Shown: positions 5,900 through 10,382 of the stretch, piece by piece
How the letters are laid out: the number at the start of each line of letters is the position of its first letter
Numbering within the stretch: position 1 is the first letter of the stretch
Program-made: the position numbers and the translations under genes
The notes under the pieces: model-generated
Told to the model about the DNA's origin: nothing
What the model saw: only the letters and a program-made list of their open reading frames with translations
Databases searched by the model: none
Source of the DNA: Bacteroidales bacterium
GTDB lineage: Bacteria; Bacteroidota; Bacteroidia; Bacteroidales; WCHB1-69
NCBI GenBank assembly: GCA_031266895.1
Contig: JAISAD010000161.1
Coordinates: forward strand, 1-10,382
DNA: 10,382 nucleotides
Direction of reading: 5' to 3'

Positions 5900-7171
5900 A
5901 TGTTAGATTTAAGAACTATTCGAGAAAATCCGGCCTTAATTGTGGAGAAATTGGGCGTTAAAAATTTTGATGCTGAAGAGATTATTGACCAAATTTTGCA
6001 ACTTGATGTAGAAATCAGAGCATTGAAAAAATCGCTTGACGATAATTTGCAAACCCAAAATATTGGAGCCAGGGAGATTGGAAAGCTCTTTAAAAACGGC
6101 AGGCAAGCAGAAGCGGAAGCGCTGAAAGCAAAAATTGCCGACTTGAAAACGGAAGAGTCTCAAAAAGCAAAGCATCTGTCCGAAAAAGAGAATCTTATAC
6201 AAAATCAATTGCTGCTATTACCCAATATGCCTCACGCTTCGGTAGCCTGTGGCAAAGGAGTTGACGACAACGAAATTATTTATACCGAAGGCGATGCTTC
6301 CGATCTCCTCTTTGAAGTTGCGCCTCATTGGGATTTGGTGAAAAAATATGACATTATAGACTTTGATTTGGGCAGCAAAATTACCGGCGCTGGCTTTCCT
6401 GTTTATAAAAATAAGGGAGCTAAACTGCAACGTGCTCTTATCAGTTTCTTCCTTGACAGTGCCATAGAGGCCGGTTATATCGAAATACAGCCGCCCTATC
6501 TGGTAAACGCCGAATCGGCTTATGCTACCGGTCAATTGCCCGACAAAGAGGGACAGATGTACTGCTGTACAGAAGATAATCTTTATCTTGTTCCTACGGC
6601 TGAAGTGCCTGTTACCAATATTTACCGAGATATAATACTGAGAGAGAGCGATTTTCCTATTAAAAATTGCGCTTATTCGGCCTGTTTTCGGCGCGAAGCC
6701 GGCTCTTATGGCAAGGATGTACGCGGGTTAAATCGCCTGCACCAGTTCGATAAGGTGGAAATTGTGCAGATTGCCCACCCCGACCACTCTTACGATATAT
6801 TGGAAGAGATGCGTGCTTACGCCTCTTCGCTGCTCTCTAAATTAGGGCTTCCCTTTAGAGTGCTACGCCTTTGTGGTGGCGACATCAGTTTTACTTCCGC
6901 CCTCACTTATGACCTTGAAGTGTATGCCAAAGCTCAACAAAAATGGTTGGAAGTCAGCTCTGTATCCAATTTTGAGAGTTTTCAGGCTAACCGTCTGAAA
7001 GTGCGTTTTAAGGACGATAAAGGTAAAACACGTCTTGCGCATACTCTCAACGGCAGTGCTCTCGCTTTGCCCCGCATTATGGCAGCCATTCTCGAAAATT
7101 ACCAAACCGAACAGGGTATCATAATGCCGGAAGTACTGCGCAAATATACAGGATTTGATTTAATTGATTAG
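5900..7171 (+). CDS. serS: Seryl-tRNA synthetase
   Basis: Class II aminoacyl-tRNA synthetase that charges tRNA-Ser (and tRNA-Sec where present) with serine in the cytoplasm. The 423-aa protein has the standard layout. The N-terminal tRNA-binding helical hairpin (about 28-106, long charged coiled coil) follows the family start MLDLRTIRENP. The catalytic core has motif 1 around 191-203 (AGYIEIQPPYLVN), the serine-binding TAEVP at 233-237, motif 2 at 261-285 (ACFRREAGSYGKDVRG, then LHQFDKVE), and motif 3 at 383-402 (LNGSALALPRIMAAILENYQ) with the class-defining arginine at 392. Length and motifs are complete. The ATG at 5900 is chosen because it begins the conserved N-terminus and lies just after the promoter. 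It is divergent from the DUF4328-like gene; the TPR gene starts 92 bp downstream on the same strand. Confidence 0.98.
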   Translation: MLDLRTIRENPALIVEKLGVKNFDAEEIIDQILQLDVEIRALKKSLDDNLQTQNIGAREIGKLFKNGRQAEAEALKAKIADLKTEESQKAKHLSEKENLIQNQLLLLPNMPHASVACGKGVDDNEIIYTEGDASDLLFEVAPHWDLVKKYDIIDFDLGSKITGAGFPVYKNKGAKLQRALISFFLDSAIEAGYIEIQPPYLVNAESAYATGQLPDKEGQMYCCTEDNLYLVPTAEVPVTNIYRDIILRESDFPIKNCAYSACFRREAGSYGKDVRGLNRLHQFDKVEIVQIAHPDHSYDILEEMRAYASSLLSKLGLPFRVLRLCGGDISFTSALTYDLEVYAKAQQKWLEVSSVSNFESFQANRLKVRFKDDKGKTRLAHTLNGSALALPRIMAAILENYQTEQGIIMPEVLRKYTGFDLID

Positions 7172-7187
7172 AAAAAATGTATTTTTG
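7154..7187 (+). promoter_or_regulatory. Putative promoter of the TPR-rsmA operon
   Basis: TATTTTTG at 7180-7187 (preceded by G, followed by TC) matches the -7 consensus and lies directly after the serS stop codon. A TTTG at 7154-7157, inside the last codons of serS, is the best -33 candidate, but the 22-bp spacing is longer than usual. No terminator is visible after serS, so read-through from serS is also likely. Confidence 0.5.
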
Positions 7188-7263
7188 TCCGCATCTTGAT
7201 AGCAGCAACCCAACCAGCGATGCCAGACAGATGATATTAGACAAATAACATAATGAAATTAAA

Positions 7264-9123
7264 ATGAAAAAGATACTTCTAACTGTCTATGCTTTATTAG
7301 CTTCACTGTTGCTCGTAGCGCAACACTCTGACGAGGAGCGCTTGGCCGTGCAGTTTTATCAGGATGGCGAATATGAAAAAGCAGAAGAGCTGTTTAGTAA
7401 GCTCTATAATAAAAAATCCGATACCTATATCTATTATTACTATTTTCAAACTTTATTGCGATTGAATAATTATAAAGAGTTGGAAAAAGTGGCAAAAAAA
7501 CAACTTCGATTACAGCCTGCTTCACAACGCTTTAAGATAGATTTGGGCTATGTATATGAAGTCTCTAATGAGTCGGAAAAGGCTACCAAAGAGTATGAAA
7601 ATGCAATCAAAGACTTGCCGCCCAATCCAAATGCTATTATGGAACTCTATAATTCCTTTTTAGCATTCGCCAAACGGGAATATGCGGTGGCTACCCTGCA
7701 AAAAGGACGTCGATTGCTGCATGACGACAAGCTCTTTTCGGTGGAATTGACCAATATCTATATCCAGCAAAACCAGACTAATAAGGTAATTGAAGAGGCG
7801 CTCAATCTGGTTAAGGATAATGATGCCCATTTTAGGCCAATATCGGAGCAGATCATCCAAAATTTGCTTTTGGATGATGAAAACAAATTACGTTATCAAT
7901 CTATTAAAACGCAATTACAGAAGCAAATACAAAAAAATCCGTCCAACAATTGCTATCTGCAATTACTCTATTGGATTTGCGAATTGAATAGAGACTATGC
8001 AGAAGCGCTTTTATTGGCTAAAACTATGGATAAACAGGATAAAGGCGAAGGGGCATCGGTCTATTATTTAGCTAATACTGCCGCTAAAAATTACGATTAT
8101 ACTGCTGCTATTGACGGTTATAATTACGTGATTTCCAAAGGAAAACAGTCAAGTTTTTCTACTTTGGCTGAATATGCACTGCTCAATGTGAAGTATGAAA
8201 AATTGCTCTCGATTTTTCCCGTGCGCATGGTGGATGCCTTGAATTTGGAACACGAATTTAAAAAGAAAATTGCGGATAACGGCATTCATTCCGGTACCAG
8301 CGAATGGATAAGGAAATATGCCCACTTGCTGGCTTTCCTTGTCAATAAACCTGCAGAGGCTGTAAGTTTGCTTGAGCAAGCTATTCAGAATAGCTCAGAC
8401 ATTAAAGAACAGGCTATTTATAAAGTAGATTTAGCTGATATAGAGCTATTTAGAGGAAATATATGGGAAGCCACCCTACTTTATTCGCAGGTAGATAAAG
8501 CACTGCCAAATGACACTATTGGTCAATTTGCCAAATTCAGTAATGCCAAATTGTCGTTCTATATTAGTGAATTTAAATGGGCTAAAAGTCAGTTGGATGT
8601 GCTCAAAGCAGCCACCAGCAAATTGATTTCCAACGATGCTATTTACCTTTCATTGCTCATTACAGAGAATGAAGAGGACGAAGAAGAAAATGAGGATTCG
8701 CTGTTGTTTGAGGGCACATCGGCCAATTTGGCGTTGCGGTATTATGCGAAAGCCGATTTTCTGATTTTTCAAAATAAAGCCGATGAAGCGATTCAAATGC
8801 TTGATTCCGTGCTAATTATATCACCACTCACTTCATTGACAGATGATGTCTATTTTCAAAAGGCCAAAATTAACATACGGAGAGGAAACTATTTGGAGGC
8901 CGAAAATTTACTGAAAAAATTGCTGGCCACTTACAGTTTTGATATTCTTGGCGATGACGCCACTTTTTTGCTGGCGCAGCTTTACGATTACTATTTGAAA
9001 GATCCGGCACAAGCTATGACCTGCTATCAAAAAGTGATGAAAGATTACGGCAATAGCATTTTGGTAAATGATGCCCGCCGCCGTTTCCGCACGTTGCGCG
9101 GAGATACTCCTAACCAGCTATAG
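7264..9123 (+). CDS. Exported tetratricopeptide-repeat protein
   Basis: The 619-aa protein opens with a secretion signal: MKKI, a hydrophobic stretch to about residue 19 and a likely cleavage around VAQ at 18-20. The mature protein is therefore probably periplasmic or cell-surface associated. The rest is almost entirely helical TPR-like repeats. The first runs from about 25 (AVQFYQDGEYEKAEELFSKL). Others lie near 90-118 and 268-292, and at 384-413, 489-516, 526-555 and 563-592. The C-terminal end ILVNDARRRFRTLRG is a common ending in Bacteroidota TPR proteins. A short acidic patch (ENEEDEEENED at 468-478) interrupts the repeats. No enzymatic motif is seen; a scaffold or protein-interaction role is inferred. 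The stop codon is 2 bp from the rsmA start, so the two are cotranscribed and probably translationally coupled. The ATG at 7264 is chosen because the signal peptide starts there. Confidence 0.85.
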   Translation: MKKILLTVYALLASLLLVAQHSDEERLAVQFYQDGEYEKAEELFSKLYNKKSDTYIYYYYFQTLLRLNNYKELEKVAKKQLRLQPASQRFKIDLGYVYEVSNESEKATKEYENAIKDLPPNPNAIMELYNSFLAFAKREYAVATLQKGRRLLHDDKLFSVELTNIYIQQNQTNKVIEEALNLVKDNDAHFRPISEQIIQNLLLDDENKLRYQSIKTQLQKQIQKNPSNNCYLQLLYWICELNRDYAEALLLAKTMDKQDKGEGASVYYLANTAAKNYDYTAAIDGYNYVISKGKQSSFSTLAEYALLNVKYEKLLSIFPVRMVDALNLEHEFKKKIADNGIHSGTSEWIRKYAHLLAFLVNKPAEAVSLLEQAIQNSSDIKEQAIYKVDLADIELFRGNIWEATLLYSQVDKALPNDTIGQFAKFSNAKLSFYISEFKWAKSQLDVLKAATSKLISNDAIYLSLLITENEEDEEENEDSLLFEGTSANLALRYYAKADFLIFQNKADEAIQMLDSVLIISPLTSLTDDVYFQKAKINIRRGNYLEAENLLKKLLATYSFDILGDDATFLLAQLYDYYLKDPAQAMTCYQKVMKDYGNSILVNDARRRFRTLRGDTPNQL

Positions 9124-9125
9124 CC

Positions 9126-9893
9126 ATGAATAACGATAAGGTTACCCCCAAAAAACGATTGGGTCAACACTTCTTAAAAGATGAGCGGATAGCGAAACGC
9201 ATTGTAGAGAGTATAAATTCTTCCAATAAAAATGTATTGGAAATTGGTCCAGGAATGGGTGTTTTGACAAAATACCTTATTGAAAATAAAACTGTTAATC
9301 TCTCTGTAATTGAGATTGATAAAGAATCGGTAAGCTATTTACAATGCCACTTTCCTGAGCTGGCATCCCGCATTCTGGCACAAAATTTCCTCACTTTGGA
9401 TTTAGAGGCATACTATCAGGAACCGGTAACTGTTATCGGAAATTTCCCCTATAACATTTCTTCTCAAATTCTTTTTAAACTATTGGAATACAAAAATTTA
9501 TCTACACAATTAGTTGGCATGTTTCAAAAGGAAGTGGCCGATAGGATTGCTTCCAAGCCCGGTAGCAAACAATATGGCATTTTAAGCGTACTGATACAGG
9601 CCTTTTTCGATGTAGAATACCTTTTTACAGTGGAATCAAATCTCTTTTTTCCTCCACCTAAGGTAAAATCGGCAGTTATTCGGATAACTCGCAATTTTGA
9701 GAAGAAACTTCATTGCGATGAAACTTTATTTAAAAATGTGATTAAAGCTGCCTTTAACCAACGTCGCAAAACACTGCGCAATTCCCTGAAAACTTTTACT
9801 TTTGAAGAGAAATATCTCGCTGATCCAATTTTCAACAAACGTCCCGAACAGCTTAGTGTTGAAGAATTTGAATTAATAACATGCTGGATATAG
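9126..9893 (+). CDS. rsmA: 16S rRNA (adenine(1518)-N6/adenine(1519)-N6)-dimethyltransferase
   Basis: KsgA/RsmA uses S-adenosylmethionine to dimethylate two adjacent adenines in helix 45 of 16S rRNA during late 30S assembly. Visible motifs are KKRLGQHFLKD at 9-19, the SAM-binding loop EIGPGMGVLT at 39-48, the acidic ribose-binding EID at 63-65, and the catalytic NFPY at 106-109 (NIGN/NLPY motif IV). They continue with MFQKEVADRI at 132-141, SKQYGILSVL at 147-156, FFPPPKVKSAV at 174-184 and AAFNQRRKTLRNSLK at 208-222. The 255-aa length is normal. The start 2 bp after the TPR gene's stop gives a tight operon with no promoter of its own. Methylation status decides kasugamycin sensitivity in other bacteria. 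Confidence 0.98.
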   Translation: MNNDKVTPKKRLGQHFLKDERIAKRIVESINSSNKNVLEIGPGMGVLTKYLIENKTVNLSVIEIDKESVSYLQCHFPELASRILAQNFLTLDLEAYYQEPVTVIGNFPYNISSQILFKLLEYKNLSTQLVGMFQKEVADRIASKPGSKQYGILSVLIQAFFDVEYLFTVESNLFFPPPKVKSAVIRITRNFEKKLHCDETLFKNVIKAAFNQRRKTLRNSLKTFTFEEKYLADPIFNKRPEQLSVEEFELITCWI

Positions 9894-9930
9894 CATAAGA
9901 GCGCATGAAAAATTCTCGGGAAAATTATTT

Positions 9931-9950
9931 GTTACCTGTTTTCGGGTAAT
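9931..9950 (+). terminator. Weak hairpin after rsmA, probable terminator
   Basis: TTACCTG (9932-9938) pairs with CGGGTAA (9943-9949) with one G-U pair around a TTTT loop; G9931-T9950 adds a wobble pair. TTT follows directly. It lies 37 nt after the rsmA stop and is the best intrinsic-terminator candidate for that operon. A competing stem, GGAAAATTA (9919-9927) with TAATTTTCC (9947-9955), overlaps its 3' arm. Confidence 0.4.
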
Positions 9951-9992
9951 TTTCCTGACATAATTTATTGCTTTTCTTCCCGGAAAGATAAA

Positions 9993-10035
9993 AAAAAATG
10001 AACCAAAGATGCATTGCATCTTTGGTTCATTTTTT
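9993..10035. terminator. Strong bidirectional intrinsic terminator (20-bp perfect stem)
   Basis: Positions 9993-10012 and 10016-10035 are perfect reverse complements over 20 bp, with a 3-nt loop (ATT). The stem core is TGAACCAAAGATGC. It is flanked by an A run on the left (9991-9998) and a T run on the right (10030-10035), so it can terminate in both directions. It lies 14 bp beyond the stop of the minus-strand secreted-protein gene and between two convergent genes. The rest of the 9894-10049 gap holds only the weaker hairpin near 9931 and no gene. Confidence 0.85.
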
Positions 10036-10049
10036 CATTGAATTAAGGA

Positions 10050-10382
10050 CTATTTTTTCACAAACTTCCTGGTTACCATACCGGCATCTCCCTGTAGCTT
10101 CACATAGTACATTCCTGCACTGTAATCTGTTACATCAATTACTTTTTTCTTATCAATCAAGTCGGCTCTATATACCACCTGACCTAAAGTGTTAATAACT
10201 TCAACAGTATTGAATCTGCTTTCCATTTCAATCGTCAGCTGGTCGCTGGCGGGATTGGGATAGAGCTTCACCCCGCTGGCCAGCGAAATGTCGTTGATAC
10301 CTACGGTTGTTCTTACCTCAATGCAGGTATCGGCGCTTGATGTCGTATCGGAACCTGAGATACAGATAGCTTTTACGCAAAT
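10050..10382 (-). CDS. Type IX-secreted protein, C-terminal fragment with sorting domain (cut by right edge)
   Basis: The frame is open from the right edge to the TAG at 10052-10050, giving 110 C-terminal residues. Residues 1-25 (including AICISGSDTTSSADTCIEV) resemble the last strands of a PKD-like extracellular domain. After a short linker, residues 39-110 are a type A type IX secretion sorting domain: KLYPNPASD at 39-47, then VEVINTLGQVVY at 60-71, YSAGMYYVKL at 87-96 and the terminal RKFVKK. Such domains route proteins across the outer membrane through the PorSS/T9SS and are then cleaved. A GTG at 10271 is internal, not the start, because the frame continues upstream with conserved sequence. 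The catalytic or binding part lies outside the window, so the function is unknown. Confidence 0.9.
   Translation of the reverse strand: MCVKAICISGSDTTSSADTCIEVRTTVGINDISLASGVKLYPNPASDQLTIEMESRFNTVEVINTLGQVVYRADLIDKKKVIDVTDYSAGMYYVKLQGDAGMVTRKFVKK

Noticed and set aside
6218..6535. Antisense open frame within serS
   Set aside because: It is a complement-frame shadow of the conserved synthetase core, without its own promoter.
10050..10271. A 73-residue stand-alone gene starting at GTG 10271
   Set aside because: The frame is open to the window edge and the upstream residues continue a PKD-like domain, so this is the tail of a larger protein.

Overview
The window reads as a chromosomal segment of an AT-rich member of the Bacteroidota. 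Three things point that way. The intergenic regions carry the phylum's sigma-factor -7 box (TAnnTTTG), here mostly as GTATTTTTGCA, upstream of six genes. Clear Shine-Dalgarno sequences are absent. A gene at the right edge ends in a type IX secretion C-terminal sorting domain, a system confined to this phylum. The lineage within the phylum cannot be fixed from this sequence; an environmental Chitinophagales/Sphingobacteriia-like organism is only a guess.

Layout, left to right. (1) Positions 1-232, minus strand: the N-terminal 77 residues of a sigma-54-interacting AAA+ regulator that has no receiver domain, running off the left edge. (2) A 207-bp divergent promoter region. (3) Positions 440-1705, plus: a monofunctional aspartate kinase. 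(4) A 258-bp gap with the best promoter of the window (TTTG-N19-TATTTTTG) and a leader of about 135 nt. (5) Positions 1964-3862, plus: a membrane-anchored CapD/WbpM/PglF-type nucleotide-sugar 4,6-dehydratase. (6) Convergent to it after 16 bp, positions 3879-4751, minus: lipoyl synthase LipA. (7) Upstream of lipA, positions 4820-5755, minus: a four-TM DUF4328-like protein with a long coiled coil; a strong hairpin separates the two. (8) A 144-bp divergent region with two promoters and a 12-bp palindrome. (9) Positions 5900-7171, plus: seryl-tRNA synthetase. (10) Positions 7264-9123, plus: an exported TPR-repeat protein, then after 2 bp (11) rsmA/ksgA at 9126-9893. (12) A 156-bp convergent gap with two hairpins. 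(13) Positions 10050-10382, minus: the C-terminal 110 residues of a type IX secreted protein.

The genes are mostly core functions: amino-acid biosynthesis, cofactor synthesis, tRNA charging, rRNA methylation and surface-polysaccharide precursor synthesis. They do not form one pathway. The likely transcription units are: the sigma-54 regulator; aspartate kinase alone; capD alone; DUF4328-like gene plus lipA; serS, possibly reading into TPR-rsmA; and the secreted protein. I found no mobile element, CRISPR array, tRNA, rRNA or defence cassette, and nothing that looks like an undescribed multi-gene system. The points worth a second look are regulatory: the shared promoter motif, the hairpin over the lipA start region, the near-leaderless serS, the palindrome at the DUF4328-like promoter, and the architecture of the DUF4328-like protein.
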